Translations under genes and position numbers: made by a program | Part shown: piece by piece, positions 31,217 to 44,063 of the stretch | How the letters are laid out: every line of letters starts with the position of its first letter | How positions within the stretch are numbered: position 1 is the stretch's first letter | Notes under the pieces: model-generated | Told to the model about the DNA's origin: nothing | What the model saw: the letters and a program-made list of their open reading frames with translations, nothing else | The model's database searches: none | Assembly (NCBI GenBank): GCA_963678675.1 | Contig: OY783199.1 | Location: forward strand, 15,706,348 to 15,770,347 | Reading direction: 5' to 3' | Source of the DNA: Xiphydria camelus | Taxonomy: Eukaryota; Arthropoda; Insecta; Hymenoptera; Xiphydriidae | DNA: 64,000 nucleotides

Positions 31217-32216
31217 ACGATGAGATTGTGTACATTGGATGGCGTGAATCGAGAACGCATAACGAGCAGTTCTTCTCACCGTAAAATTTTTAAGTAGCGG
31301 ATAACCGGCGTAATTTGAGGTTGGATTCGTACGCGACGAGGATACCCATAAAAAACTTTATCGCGTAACTAAAGCGTTTGAAGAAAACCGATCGAGTCGT
31401 GTACAGAGGCCATTGTAGTCAGTCTTTCCGCTAAATATCTATGATTCACTGCGGTAATTCGACGAGCTGCGGTCACAGCGAGTACATAATCAAAACCCGC
31501 TCTCTAGAACCCGCGTTTGTAGTTGTGCAATATAGGTAGTGCTCTGGTTTTGACGATTGCCTTCGGCAGATCCGACGATAGTTGGTTAGATGCGACAGCA
31601 CGAACACCGCGACAGCGCGAATTACCGGCTGTTAGCATCAAAAGCCGTCGCACTCGACGGTCGAGAATCGCGGAGCGTACCTGCGACTCTCGCTTCGATA
31701 TTTGGGCTCTTTTAGCGTTACGGTGATTTAATGCAGAGACGTTCTACACGAGAGGGGGGCTCGTGGGTACATAAACGACGTTAACTCTCTCTATATATAT
31801 ACGATATGATATACTTAATGTGCGACTCGATTGATGTATGCAACGCGTACGTATATGCATTCACATTGCACGCCACGCGGAACGCATGGCTCTCGAACGA
31901 TTAGGCTGCTCGATCCCACACGCGCGAACGTATGCGACGTGCATGAGAGTGGAACGTCGCGTTTCGCGATTGATATGTGACGTTTGCGTAATAATGCGAA
32001 AACCCGGGACCGATATGTCCGCGATTCCTTCCTGCTGTTATTGTCGTTGGTTCATTACCTGACGTTTCCCGTTGAGATTTTTTTTATGATGTGGGACCAC
32101 TGCGTAGTACGGGATACATATGGGTGGTATGATGGATTTATTTTTTAGGTTTCCCAGTAACTCCATCAGCAATTTATTTTTCGACATTATTAATTCTTCG
32201 GATAAAAAGAAGCATG
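31217..32216. other. Unique DNA, no gene seen
   Basis: Moderately CpG-rich. Short frames such as 31523-31726 have no recognisable motif. Confidence 0.4.
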
Positions 32217-32485
32217 CACCGAGAAAACAGTTTATTAATAATGTATAATAGTTAATAAATGTATTGTATTTCAAATACGGCGAAGTAAATATTTCGTTAG
32301 GACAAGAAAATATATGTTAATTATTAAAATCTTATTATTTCATTTAAATGGCTGCTTCAAAGGATCAAATTATGCCAAATAAATACCATAATAGTTAACG
32401 AATATTTATTTAATTCAATAAAATGTTTATTTCGCTACATTCGAACAAGTATTTATTAACTATAAATAAACTGTTTTCTCGGTGT
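32217..32485. repeat. Foldback family F, copy 5 (uninterrupted)
   Basis: CACCGAGAAAACAGTTTATT to ATAAACTGTTTTCTCGGTG. It is in the same orientation as copy 1 and provides its empty-site sequence (GACAAGAAAATATATGTTAA). Confidence 0.8.
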
Positions 32486-33961
32486 ACATATACACGAAGT
32501 GATAATGCCAGATATCCCATGACACTGCGTTTATTGCACGCATATATTGAATCCTTCGATAATGCACGGGGGATTTCAGCGAGTTTCATATTCCGAGACG
32601 AGATTCCAGTCGGATCAATGATCCCCTGCTTTTTTTCGTCTTCGAACGAGTATTCAACCCCCTCGGGAAGCTTCTTCCTCGTTTCGCAGAAATCGACTAT
32701 CGTTTCGCCATTACAGTTATTAATTATTTATCGGATGACAGCATAATTTTTAAGATCATTAAGATTTTTATAGGCGAGTATACATACAGGCTACCTTTTT
32801 CCCCCTGCATCGACGATCTCAGTCGTTACACGTTTTTCAATTAATTTTAATTGGGCGCCTCTCTGGGAAAGTCGTACGGGGTCAGGATGCAAACGTCACC
32901 CGTGGGGCCTCGTAGACCTATGCGGAAGTTATGAGATGGTGCATGCACTTTCCGCGAATTCGCAATGGGATCGTAGAAAAGAAATAGCTCGCCAATTAAA
33001 AGCCACAAGTACCTTCGCGTGGTGGCTATGCGAGTACAGGTATCGAGATATGGTCTCGATGTAAAATTCTTACGTAATATCGAAAGCCATACAATATTAA
33101 AAATGATTTGAATCTTAAGAATCAAGAGAACCTGAATTTTCAGTAGTACCTATACTCGAATATTTATATCGTGTCTCAATATTAATTTTTTCGACAAAAA
33201 CTTAAAAAAAAGGACATTATAGACTCGATAAATTATTATATTATTTCGTATGACATTTTAGATAGAAATGTGGTTGATAATTGCTTCAGTTATTTTCACT
33301 TAAGTTTCAAATAAAATTTTTAATAGAGAGTAGTTATTTTCCGATAGGATACGGCAGACTCGTGAAATCGAGAAACCGAAACGGCGCGAGATAGGCGCAT
33401 TATGTCACTGCACCTGCACCTATCCGCTTCGTTAATCGATATGCACCTTCGCGTGGCGCGAAAAACCGGTATATTTTCACTGCTTCGTTAATTTCCTGAG
33501 TACGCCAGATGCGTAGTACATCGGCCGCACCATTCATATGTCACACGAATATAGGACTTCGAAGGTGTATTTAATATATAGGATTTATTGAGACGTCACT
33601 TCATAAGGCACAAATTATTCTCTTTAACATCGTCGATTATTTCTTTCTGCGCATGTACGATCTTCAGATAACGTATGACTCGTGAAATCGGTCGGTGAAA
33701 ATACACATGTCTTAACATTACTTTGGTTTATATCGCTACCAAATCAAAACTTTCTCGATTCGAAATGTGTTCCCAATCAGGTTCTTAGACGTTTCAATCA
33801 TCGCGATCGCCTCGGAGGAGAGATCTCGCTTAGATAGCCTCGTCGTATCACCGAATTCTTTATTTATAATATTTATTTTCTTTCATCAGGTTGGCTTTCG
33901 AGGGATTCGGTTAATATGAACTAGGTAAATTGAAAACAGTTTTTCAACAACCTTTTCCCAA
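32486..33961. other. Unique DNA, no gene seen
   Basis: No repeat family and no domain-bearing open frame in nearly 1.5 kb. Confidence 0.4.
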
Positions 33962-34202
33962 CACTGAGAAAAATAACCTGGTCAATTTAACCAAGATCCC
34001 GAAAACCATAAGCAAACCATTTGGTGAAATATCGATCTTTCATTTATTTAGTTAAACTGACAATTTTTTGATTAGAATAACTAGACATGTATTTAGAATA
34101 ACTAAATATTTGGTTCAACTTACTAGTATTTTATTAGAATAACTAAACTCGTTTAACCCCAGATGCGTTTTGTCATTTTAACCCAGTTTTTTTTCTCACT
34201 GT
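33962..34202. repeat. Family B copy
   Basis: CACTGAGAAAAATAACCTGG through GATGCGTTTTGTCATTTTAA to TTTTTCTCACTG. Same orientation as the 1335 array. Confidence 0.75.
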
Positions 34203-34220
34203 ATAATTTCACCTTCGATA

Positions 34221-34505
34221 CACATCCTGGGAAAAGGTCTATTTGAATATGAACCTGATAGAAAAATTTATTTGAAATGAATAAATGAATATACCGAATT
34301 CATAATGACTTTATTTATTCGTATTCAACAAAAATTTATTTGAATTTAAATGTTCCGCTAGATTCGTACTCGATTAAAAAGATACGAAAAAACATTTATT
34401 TCATTCAAACAGACTTTTTGTCGGTAGTGAATAAATTCGTATTTATCTCAAATGAATATTTGATTCCATTAGGTTCATGTTTAACTAGACATTTTCCCTG
34501 AGTGT
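34221..34505. mobile_element. MITE J, copy 2
   Basis: CCTGGGAAAAGGTCTATTTG at the left is mirrored by ACTAGACATTTTCCCTGAG at the right. Inner pairs include TATGAACCTGATAG and TTAGGTTCATG. Confidence 0.75.
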
Positions 34506-35048
34506 AGCACAAATACCGCCAAACTCAATTCGCCGTCATTTAGATTTCGACCATTCGCTCGTTACGAGCGCGCCTTGGGCCGAGATAGCTTATACCCACC
34601 GGATTTCTCGCGCTATCGATCCACCGCGCGATCCGCATCGACGGACTCGATCATTATCAAAACGCGGACGCTTTCCGTATCCAGTGACGCGTTGCCCGGG
34701 CACAGAGGAGCGTTTCCTCTGCTGTAATGTTTTAACTACGTACTTTCCTCCGGTTACGTGGCGAGTGCAGGTGCGCCGACGGCGTGGCTTGCGGTGTATC
34801 GACGCGGCGAGAGAGCCATTGTTCGCTCGTTATGCTTACGCGCGCCCTGCCGCGCGTCTTCTGTAAAGCAGGGGGCTACGCTGTGCGCCGCGCCGCGAGT
34901 ACGCGGAGGGGACCGCGTTCTGCGTTCTCTCGTGGCTGCGGCGAATTTCGCAACGGCAAGGCCGTTGGCTGTTTTCATAATCGGTAGCGATTGTTTCATA
35001 TTCATTATTTTACATTGTTAAGAATTTCTGTTTTGAATTCACAAATTG
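34506..35048. other. CpG-rich unique DNA, no gene seen
   Basis: Frames on both strands between 34684 and 35021 mirror each other in length and lack domains. Confidence 0.4.
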
Positions 35049-35260
35049 CACTGAAAGAAATAAACGTGGTTGTGACAAATATTTTGGACTCAACTGCTCA
35101 AGTTTGGTAATCAGTACTAGTTTTTATAATTGTAAGTATTTTAAGTTACCGGAACAAAATAATTGTTGCGATAACTATATAAAACTGGTGTTGATTACAA
35201 AACTGGAGCAGTTGAGTCCAAAATATAATAGTAGTCACGACTACTTTTTATTCTCAGTGT
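35049..35260. repeat. Foldback family C, copy 2 (uninterrupted)
   Basis: CACTGAAAGAAATAAACGTG to GACTACTTTTTATTCTCAGTG. GGACTCAACTGCTCAAGTTT and its mirror near 35200 form the arms. It is the reference for the split copy at 9023-9458. The following interval to 35849 shows no gene. Confidence 0.75.
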
Positions 35261-35849
35261 GTGTTGGAAGCTTTTAGCAAACATAAAGGTTTGGTAAAGC
35301 TGCTAATAATTTGATGCGAGGTAACAAATTCCATAAGGAATTTATAGGAAAATCACGATGAATATTGTAGAATCACAAAGACATCGTAAAATCATAATAT
35401 ATAGAAAAGAAAATATCCGAAGAAAATAATTATTCGCACACTTATAAATGCGTTTCTCTGCAACATTACGACGTTCTCGAAACGCCAGATGGACGCACTT
35501 ATGCTGCATTTTGCTTAGTTGCATTTTTAAGTGTTGCTTTCCAGCTTAAATAATGGCGAAAATGAAAAATGAAAAAACACGGGGTAGATAATGTTTCCAA
35601 CATTTTTCGAATCTGCGATACAGAAAATTTCTGAAAAACCGAATTATGAAGGACTCTAAAAATCATGACACATTCGATGCACAACCCGCATTTCACAAAC
35701 GCGGGACTACGCCCCCTCTCAATGAGTTACGTCAAAACGACTCGCGACGCCGAAGATTATCGAACGATCGCGTCGCGGATCCTCAAAGAGTTCACTCAGC
35801 ATTGCACGCAAGAGAACGCGGAGGGAACCACGCGCGTGTGGGATATATA

Positions 35850-36128
35850 TATCGTCGGGGGGGGGGGGGGGGGCTAAATATGTTAACCTGCTAACTCACA
35901 TGAAGTCAGATTTTCAGGGGCGAGAACAAAACTGTCTTGATCAATACAAAAGTTCTTATATGACAACGGATTTTAACATAATAGTTGTCAGTATTTGTTT
36001 AACCTTTTTTTAAATAAAATGTATGTAAATTATTTAGTCTAGTCTAGCCATGAAGTTGCCGAGTATCAAAACATCTTAAACTCGTAAAATATGTAGTTAG
36101 CAGGTTAACACATTTAGCCGACGATATG
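35850..36128. repeat. Foldback DD with a 17-G tract in one arm
   Basis: The left arm ATATCGTCG, then G17 (35857-35873), then CTAAATATGTTAACCTGC is mirrored by the right arm GCAGGTTAACACATTTAG, CCGACGATAT. The right arm carries only CC where the left has 17 G. Confidence 0.75.
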
Positions 36129-36366
36129 TAGAGCGGATACGTCGCGATGGGAACAGGAGACCGCGCCTGAGAAGAAGTGCGCGAAGAGCGCGGGGAGACC
36201 GAGTCGCTCAGAGCGCTTTAACGCGGGTCAAAGGTGCGTTTTCCGGCGTGTCGTTACAATGATTGCGTCACGTGGGTACCGCTCCGCATTCCATTCGTCG
36301 GCGCGACAACCGCAAACCCGCGCTGCGGAGCTTGCATCAACCCGTGTGTAAAAATACATATCTGTG
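36129..36366. other. CpG-rich spacer, nothing seen
   Basis: Short GC-rich stretch between two palindromes. Confidence 0.4.
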
Positions 36367-36640
36367 TACCCCAGGATAAAAGTGTATTATAAGTCCAAAT
36401 TAGGCGTTCTTGGGAAAAGTGAATTAATGTTTTCTTACATTTTTTTTTGGTATTTTAATTCATTTTTTTTATATGGTGTGACTTAATACAGTTATAATAT
36501 TATTCTATTTCCTTTGGTTTCATAGGTGGCACTTAAAACGGTTTAGCTTACTAAAGTGGACTTAATACTTATTGTTAGTGTAATGCTGCAAATATCCCAT
36601 TTTCGTAAAAAGCGGACTTAATACACTTTTATCCTCGTAC
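36367..36640. repeat. Foldback element EE
   Basis: The outer left arm GGATAAAAGTGTATTATAAG is mirrored by the right arm CTTAATACACTTTTATCCTC. The middle is AT-rich. A single copy here. Confidence 0.7.
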
Positions 36641-36997
36641 GTCTCTTCGAGAAAAATTGCGTACACGACAATACGCGCAGCGCGATTCGCATACGTTTCC
36701 GTCGTTCGACATCCGTCGCATCGGTCGTCGACCCGCGGTGTCGCGCCGATACCGGAATCCAACGCAGGACGATTCGCGCACGGCGGAATAAATAGTTCCC
36801 AGCTTCCGCGTATAAGCAAAAGGAAATTCGCGTTTAAGGAGAGATATAAGCTTTCTCAAAGGCTATATGGTGGGGGTAAACATCAAAGGGGCCGACATTG
36901 GATTGCAACTTCAAATCAAAATCAATTAAACTAAAACCTTCCACATGCTAAAATTATGCTACACTATTGAATTTCTTTAAGACCTCTATAAACTATA

Positions 36998-38346
36998 TCT
37001 ATATATATAAAAATGAATGTTTGTCTGTCTGTCTGTCTGTCGGTCTGTCTGTCTGTCTGTCTGTCTGTATGTCTCGTATGCCTTCCTAAACCGTTCATCC
37101 GATTGCGATGAAATTTTGGGAAATGGTTGGACGCATGCCTGCGATGGTTTCTGAGTTAGTAAATCTTATACAGGGTGTTCAAAAAGTCCCGGTACGGCCG
37201 ATTATCTCAGCGGGAAATCATTTTAGAGAAAAATGTTTAATACAAAACTTTAAGGATTTTCCCTTGGCTACCCAGTGGTCGTATTGGATTTGACCTTGAC
37301 CGTGACCTTTAAGGTAATATCAAATGCCTTCCTAATTCTCTCCCCGGTTCATCCGATTGCGATGAAACTTTGGGGAATGGTTGGACGCATGCCTGCGAAG
37401 GTTTCTTATTGTTAGTAAATCTTATAAAAGGTGTTCAAAAAGTACCGGTACTGATGATTATTATGCCTTCCTAAACCGTTCATCCGATTGCGATGAAAAG
37501 TTGGGGAATGGTTGGACGCATGCCCGCAAAGGTTTTTGAGTTAGTAAATCTTATACAGGGTGTTCAAAAAGTACCGGTACGGATGATTATTATACCTTCC
37601 TAAACCGTTCATCCGATTGCGATGAAAATTTGGGGAACAGTTAGACGCATATCCGCGAAGGTTTGAGTTAGTAAATCTTATACAGGGTGTTCAAAAAGTA
37701 CAGGTACGGATGATTATTTGCCTTCCTAAACCGTTCATCCGATTGCGATGAAACTTTGGGGAATGGTTGGACGCATGCCCGCGAAGGTTTCTGAATTAGT
37801 AAATCTTATAAAAGGTGTTCAAAAAGTATCGGTACTGATGATTATTATGCCTTCCTAAACCGTTCATCCGATTGCGATGAAAAGTTGGGAAATGGTTGGA
37901 CGCATGCCCGCGAAGGTTTCTGAGTTAGTAAATCTTATACAGGGTGTTCAAAAAGTACCGGTACGGATGATTATTATGCCTTCCTAAACCGTTCATCCGA
38001 TTGCGATGAAAATTTGGGGAACAGTTGGACGCATATCCGCGAAGGTTTCTGAGTTAGTAAATCTTATACAGGGTGTTCAAAAAGTCGAACTATACTTGAC
38101 CTAAATTTGACCTCCGCTGACAATAAAGGTAACATGAAAAAAATGGTCAAGGACACATTTGAACGTGAAAAAAAATTAATTTGACCTCGATATAACCTTG
38201 AAGGTCATGGTCAAGGTCAAATCCAATATGACCATTGCGTAGCCCGGGAAAAATACTAAAAGTTTTGTATTAAAAATGTTTAAACAATGGCGGACGGACA
38301 AAATCAATCCACAATCTACCCGTGCGAAGCCGGGACGGGCTGCTAG
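36998..38346 (+). mobile_element. Non-autonomous Helitron
   Basis: The 5' end is TCTATATATATAAAAATGAA followed by a (TGTC)n run (about 37020-37070). The 3' end has a short hairpin (CCCGT...ACGGG at about 38319-38338) a few bases before a terminal CTAG. Flanking bases are A on the left and T on the right, with no target duplication. These are the Helitron hallmarks. The 1349 bp contain no Rep/helicase sequence, only a minisatellite and an inverted pair, so it depends on a helper elsewhere. Confidence 0.9.
37080..38085 (+). repeat. Minisatellite inside the Helitron
   Basis: Seven units begin with CCTTCCTAA (at 37081, 37327, 37466, 37595, 37721, 37850 and 37979) and contain TTCATCCGATTGCGATGAAA, TGGTTGGACGCATGCC and ACAGGGTGTTCAAAAAGTA. 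The last five are spaced 126-129 bases and are very alike. The first is spaced further by a unique insert. Confidence 0.9.
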
Positions 38347-39533
38347 TAGTCTTATAAAAATGAATTTCACGAATAGTTTTAGATATTTATTTAATGAAAC
38401 TGATATTAATTTACGAGGCAATAGCGCATTTTTATCTCAGGAATTGGTATTATTTTCGTCGGTATAATCGCACAGATATCGACAGAAAAAACATCCGCAT
38501 TTTGGTACGCACGTGTCATGTTAGAGGTTATGACACGCGACGCGTTGCATATAATTGTTGTGTCACAAGTGTTGTGAATTTTCAATCCAGGTGTATTTTC
38601 ATATTGTTAATTTTTTAGTGTTTTTTTTTTATTAAAATAAATGAAAATTTTATAAACTCGATACTTTTGAAAAATATTTGCTGTGAAAATTGTAATTAAC
38701 TGCTTCAACTTCTGACGCATGCGCAGTAGTCTTGCATGCCGCTGTGCCAAGTCTCGCCACTATTTCTCATAACCTTCAAAAAATTCAAATTTTTTCACTG
38801 CATTTATTGAAATTACTCACAATTGGTGCGGTCAAGGTGTCTCAAATTTCACAAGTAAATTATTAAATCCTGTACAATCAAAAATAATGCCAGTCTTACT
38901 TATGTTTATGTTGTGAATTAACAAAATTGGATTTCTTTAACGACGTCCCATTTGACTCTGTGACAATCCACTTTTTTCATTTACGAATAAAAAAAAAAGA
39001 CGAAACGGTAAAAATGATTCATACTCTGGGGATTTGATTAGAACTACCCATAGAATGTAATCTTCAAAAATGAATAAAGTTCTTATATTGTCGAAATTTC
39101 TGGTAGAAAGCTTACGTCCCCCCTTAAACGCACCGACGGATGGGAATCGTCGTGCAACCGCGAAGCGGGTTATTACTCGTTTTCTCTCTTTCATCTTCCC
39201 GCCCGAATAGCGCGCGAGGGGATTCCGTGAAGGAACCGGAAGCGTGTACGAAACGACTCGGTCTCGCTCCATATGCTCTCGTAATTGTTAAGTGGCGGCG
39301 ACAGACCCTCAGCGCCCATTAAACCGCTCAAAATCTCTCGCGTTTCCAGGAAACCCCGATGCGACTGCGGCGGTCGCGCACAGGCGGCTAATTAACGACG
39401 CGAATTCGCAGCGCTCTCGGTGCGCGCGCGCGCGCGGATGCATTCGCGGCGCACGCGAGGTAATTATGCGTGATTGCGTGAGAGCAACGGGTATGACCGA
39501 ACGCGAGGGAGAGGAGGCGATAGGGGCTTCTGT
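38347..39533. other. Unique DNA, no gene seen
   Basis: AT-rich to about 39110, then CpG-rich with a (CG)n run near 39423-39437. No domain found. Confidence 0.4.
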
Positions 39534-39803
39534 ACATTGAGAAAAATAACCTGGTTAATTTAGCCGAAATCCTGGGGTCCGTGATCGAAACGTTTGATGA
39601 ATTGTGGATCCTTCATCTGATTGATTAAACTGACCATTTTTTCTGGTTAGAATAACTGGACGTGTAGTTAGAATTACTAAAGATGTAATCGGAATAACTA
39701 AATATTTGGTTCGATTTAAGTACTGATATTTTGGTTAGAATAATTAAACTCGTTTAACTAGATGTATTTTGTTAGTTTAACCAAGTAATTTTTTTTTAAT
39801 GCA
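39534..39803. repeat. Family B copy
   Basis: ACATTGAGAAAAATAACCTGG through TGTATTTTGTTAGTTTAACC, the same orientation as 1335. The right end is degenerate. Confidence 0.65.
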
Positions 39804-40114
39804 GGCGCGCCGCTCGGCGGATTAGCGAATGCAGCGCGGGTAAGTCATGTAACGGTGCAAAACGGCGCGCGATTGTCCTGAGTATCATAGCGCGGGTACA
39901 CTGAGAGAAAAATGTAGTAAAAGGAAATATAATTTAACTAGAAATATCATGGGCAATTTCGGCGCCAATTTATTATGACTCCATAATTCTTTTAAACAGT
40001 GAAGTTCTGGAGATGTCAACGAGAGATTAAAATTACTGTAACCAGATCTACCTGCAGTGCAGTCGATAAATGACCTCAACTTTTTTTTATTTATTATAGA
40101 TGACACTACCATAC

Positions 40115-40315
40115 TCTGTAAAAAAGCTCATATCTTTAATATAATTCTATACGAAGCTTTTTTCCAATACGTAATTGTGAAAATTCATACATTTCCTTAC
40201 GAAATTGCCCTCATAAATTTCACAACGGAGTGTATTAATTTTCATAATCATGTATCGGATAAAAGCTTTATACACAATTACGTCAAACTTAATACAAATT
40301 TTTCTTACACTATGG
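40115..40315. repeat. Foldback family X, copy 2
   Basis: TACGTAATTGTGAAAATTCA, GCCCTCATAAATTTCACAACG, GTGTATTAATTTTCATAATC and AAAAGCTTTATACACAATTACG are the family blocks. It is uninterrupted here, and serves as reference for the T insertion at 24134. Confidence 0.65.
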
Positions 40316-41870
40316 AGTAATATTATTGATCTATTTTTTTTTGTTAATTCAAACATGGTGCGTGGCTATAATAAACTACCACCTCGTAGTCATTATAACC
40401 ACGCAGCAACAATAATTTCGACTCTATTCATGATCTGTTTAATTATGAATATGGTAGATACTAACAACCATGAAAATTAAACCTCGCCATTATAGTTAAT
40501 TTTACTACCCACTTTTCTCCCAGCGTATAAATGCATATCCTCTCTGCGCGCGGTAATAGCTACTACTCTCTTTAATTACCAGGTATACACGTTTCGGAAT
40601 GTTTTCTCTCCTTCCTGCTTCTTTCCAGATTCTCCTTCTCGGCTAACGCGTTCGCTTAGCTTTTACACGCGATGGCATCGCGCGATAAGCCTCGTACATA
40701 CGCGCGCTGTAATTACGGATCCGCGCGCGCACGCTCCCTGCATCGATTTCACGTGTAAGCGGCTGTTGAATGAGATTCGTCGCGCGGGAGTACAGAGTTC
40801 GAAACCAGCGCGCCGTTGTGCCGCGAAATCTCCGGACAGCGCGCGGTTCCTCATCCGGGAAGGGCGATTCGTCTTGCTCGTTTATCTGGGCGCGGGGATT
40901 CGTCGCGCGCGTTTACGTTCGCGGCGATCGCTTCCGCCGGGGAAAATAACGAGCCGAGATGTCGTCGATGATCTATCATCCCGACGCCATTAATTAACGG
41001 CTTACGAGTTAATTACCGAAATTGGCGCGTATAGGCAGCGACGCTACCGTCGCTCCGACGACTTTCACCGCGCACGCGCGCGCGCGATCTTCGCAATTCG
41101 CCATATCGGGACGAATAGCGTTCGGAGCGCGTTTCGCGTGTAGCCGGTGCCTCGCCGCGCCGCCGCCGCGAGGGACTTTTTAGAAACGTGTTCCGCGTTT
41201 ATTTATATTTTTTTAATCGTGTCATACGTACCACGCGCTCGACGTTTATGGTTTTATTACCGGCGGAAGCTGTGTATGCTTACCTGAAACGATATTCGTT
41301 CTCGTATATTTCGGTGCTAGTATCGCCCCGGTGGGCAATTAAGTGGCTAACATCAGCCGGAGGGGCGAGCAGTGGTGAAATTATCAGACCACGCCCATTT
41401 TAGAAGCCTCGGCAGCAACGGTTTAGAGTGACGAATCGCGAGGAGATCGACCTGCCGCATAATTATTAGCAGCCGTTTTGCTGCGGTGTAGATAACGTTT
41501 GTATCGATGATCGATGATCAGGATCTCCTGCGTACACAGTACGTGCAAGAAAGTTTACACTACTCGCGTAGTAATTCGATTTTGCGGTTAAACCGGTATA
41601 GTAATTTCTCGATGTTTACCTGACAAACGACATCCTATGCGCACCGTACATAACGGAATGCAAGCGACCTACCTCTAACATGTCTATCTCGTATCCACCC
41701 ATATCGGTAGGCGGAGGAGCAGCGCTGCACGTATGGTGAGAGCGTATCCTACGTACGCGATCGCAGAGCTGCAGCAAGTAGCTTGCACCGCGAGGGTGCG
41801 TGACGAATCGAACGTTTGCCCGAGCAGAGAGACATTGATATAACGCGGTTTTTTGGTCTGTATTTTCTTG
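40316..41870. other. Unique DNA, very CpG-rich from 40640
   Basis: Dense CGCG runs (about 40640-41160). No open frame has a domain. Its composition would suit a CpG-rich regulatory region, but no promoter element was identifiable. Confidence 0.4.
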
Positions 41871-42650
41871 GCACTGATTGCGAGAGGCACGGTTATTAGG
41901 TGGATATCTCACAGGAATTGGGAGATATCAGTGATTTTATGTACGAGAAATTTTTTTTTCTTTGAAAATCAACAACACTTTGATATTTCCTCAAGGTTTC
42001 CACGATAAATTTATTTTTTTTTGGGATCAGTGAGAAAAAAACATCAAATAGAGTGGTCTAGAGTTTGATTCTGATGGTTTGGATTTTTACGAAGAATTGA
42101 AAAAATTTTGTCAAATCGAAATCGTTGGAATCGATCAATCGACCATTTTATCTTATGTATTTTCTCGTGCTGATTTCGAAAATCATGGTTATTAAGTCGA
42201 CATCTCGAAAGAAATGAGATCGACGATTTTACGTAAATGAACATTATTTTGTCACAAAAAATCATCAATATCTCTGTTTCCTTTTGAGATTTTCGAAATC
42301 AGCATGAAAAATATACATAAGATGAGAAGGTTGGGAGTTCGATTCTAGAGATTTCGATTTTTGCGATCGTTTAACTTGTGTATTGTTTCGCGCTGATTGC
42401 AAAATGCACTGTTATCGATTCGATATCTGACAGAAAATATAAGATATCATTATTTGTTTATATATACGGGAAATTTTTGTTTCTTAAAAAATCATCGATA
42501 TCTCGACTTATTTCTGAGATTTGCTTAATTAATCGGCGATTTTCAGAATCAGCCTGAAAAAATACATCGGACAGGGTTGTTGAAAGTTCGAGTCTAGAGA
42601 TTTCGATTTTTGTGAAAATATCAAGAAAATCTCTGGACTCGAATTCCATT
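41871..42650. repeat. Diverged tandem repeats Z
   Basis: Three diverged direct units begin near CTGATTGCGAGAGGCACGG (41873), CTGATTTCGAAAATCATGG (42171) and CTGATTGCAAAATGCACTG (42395). Each is followed by GATATC/GACATCTC-type blocks and an AAAAATCATCGATATCTC-like segment. Between them lie repeats of AGTTCGATTCTAGAGATTTCG. Confidence 0.55.
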
Positions 42651-43604
42651 AATACATAACATAGTCGATCAATAACTCAGTTGGGGCGGATCGATCACGG
42701 CGAGTGCTACGTCAAGCGGGCCACTGGCCGTTATGAAAAAAAGTACAGAACTACTTCTCCCTGTATACGCGTGTAGTGCGTAGGTATACCTGACGCGTAT
42801 AGCGCACGTGACGCGTTGTGATACCGGTGTACGCATCACCATCTCAGTACTGGGTTTTAGTTACACCCACTCGCGGCTACGAGTCATACCACATCGCGCG
42901 CAGCGCGTAGATATTGCTCCACTACTACTTTCACGATATTTCAATGTGCACCGCGCGTACCAGTCGCACACGCACATTTTCGTAAAACGAGTTTGTACTC
43001 TTTCATCTAATCCGTAGCGTGTAAGCGCGCTTCAGTGCGCGTAGAAATATCCATATCCCTGCCCGCGTATTCACCGATACGTACGGCATCAGACGTATAG
43101 GCGGCATATACATACATATCATCATAGCGCGCCACGTACGCTATTGCGGAGAAAGTGCGCGATGTGGCTGCCGAACCGTGGCACTACCGATGCTGGTGCG
43201 TACTAAAAAATCACTCGCGTTTATTAAGCCGCGGGTTTTGAACGGTTACGTACCCAGCGGTACCTGCCTGTCTCTGTCTATCTACCCGTGACCACGTGCA
43301 ACGACGCACAGTCGCGCGCACGACGCCCCGGGGGGAAATAAAAGGTGAAAATGTAAACGCGGGCGAGTAGGGATAATTGTCGAGTCGCGCGCGTGTGCCG
43401 TTCGAGCCACTGATTCGCGAGGAGATCCTCCTTGGAGGGAGGCAGTACTCCGTGGATGCACCGTGAATGGAGGCTCGGATGGAGAGTGCATCCATCGCGC
43501 GATCGTTCTCGTAATCTCTTAATCTAAATCAGTGAACATCACTGAAAATCAGTGAAGAGTCACTGATTCTCAGTTATTTTTACTGATTCAGAGATTTGGA
43601 GGGT
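42651..43604. other. Unique DNA, no gene seen
   Basis: CpG-rich. Overlapping frames on the minus strand near 43211-43495 lack domains. A short run of CACTGA-type repeats near 43530-43590 precedes the next B copy. Confidence 0.4.
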
Positions 43605-43780
43605 ATAGCGAGAAAAATAACTCGGTCAATTTAACTAAAATTCTGGAGGTGATGATCGAACTGGTTGGGGTTGGTCGAACTAAACATTTCATTAAACTGA
43701 CCAGTATTTTATTTAGAATCACTCGACACGTTTAACTAGACGCGTTATGTCATTTTCGCCTAATTATATTTCTCAGTGTA
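43605..43780. repeat. Family B, short copy
   Basis: AGCGAGAAAAATAACTCGG to TAATTATATTTCTCAGTG, internally deleted compared with the 1335 units. Confidence 0.65.
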
Positions 43781-43811
43781 AGGATGAATGAAAAAATTTC
43801 GTAGAATTTTC

Positions 43812-44063
43812 GAGAAAGAAAATTAGTTGGATCTACTAAAAATTATTTACGGGGTCGTGAATAATTATTTACTTATGTAAATTAAATCTTTTTTTTCATA
43901 TTAATTAAATATTTCTCACTTGCATTCACATATCATTCCACATGATTGTAAGAGAGAGATATTTAATTGATGTATAACAAAATTTAATGATGTTATTAAA
44001 TAATTACTTTTTAAACTAAATAATTTTTAGTAGATCCAACTAATTTCCTTTTTTTTTCTGTGT
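43812..44063. mobile_element. MITE family A, copy 5
   Basis: GAGAAAGAAAATTAGTTGG at the left, TAGATCCAACTAATTTCC and TTTTTTTCTGTG at the right, with the family core GGGGTCGTGAATAATTATTT. Confidence 0.75.

Noticed and set aside
37080..38085. CRISPR-like array
   Set aside because: Units are long (about 128 bp) with no alternating unique spacers, and they lie inside a Helitron in a eukaryotic genome.
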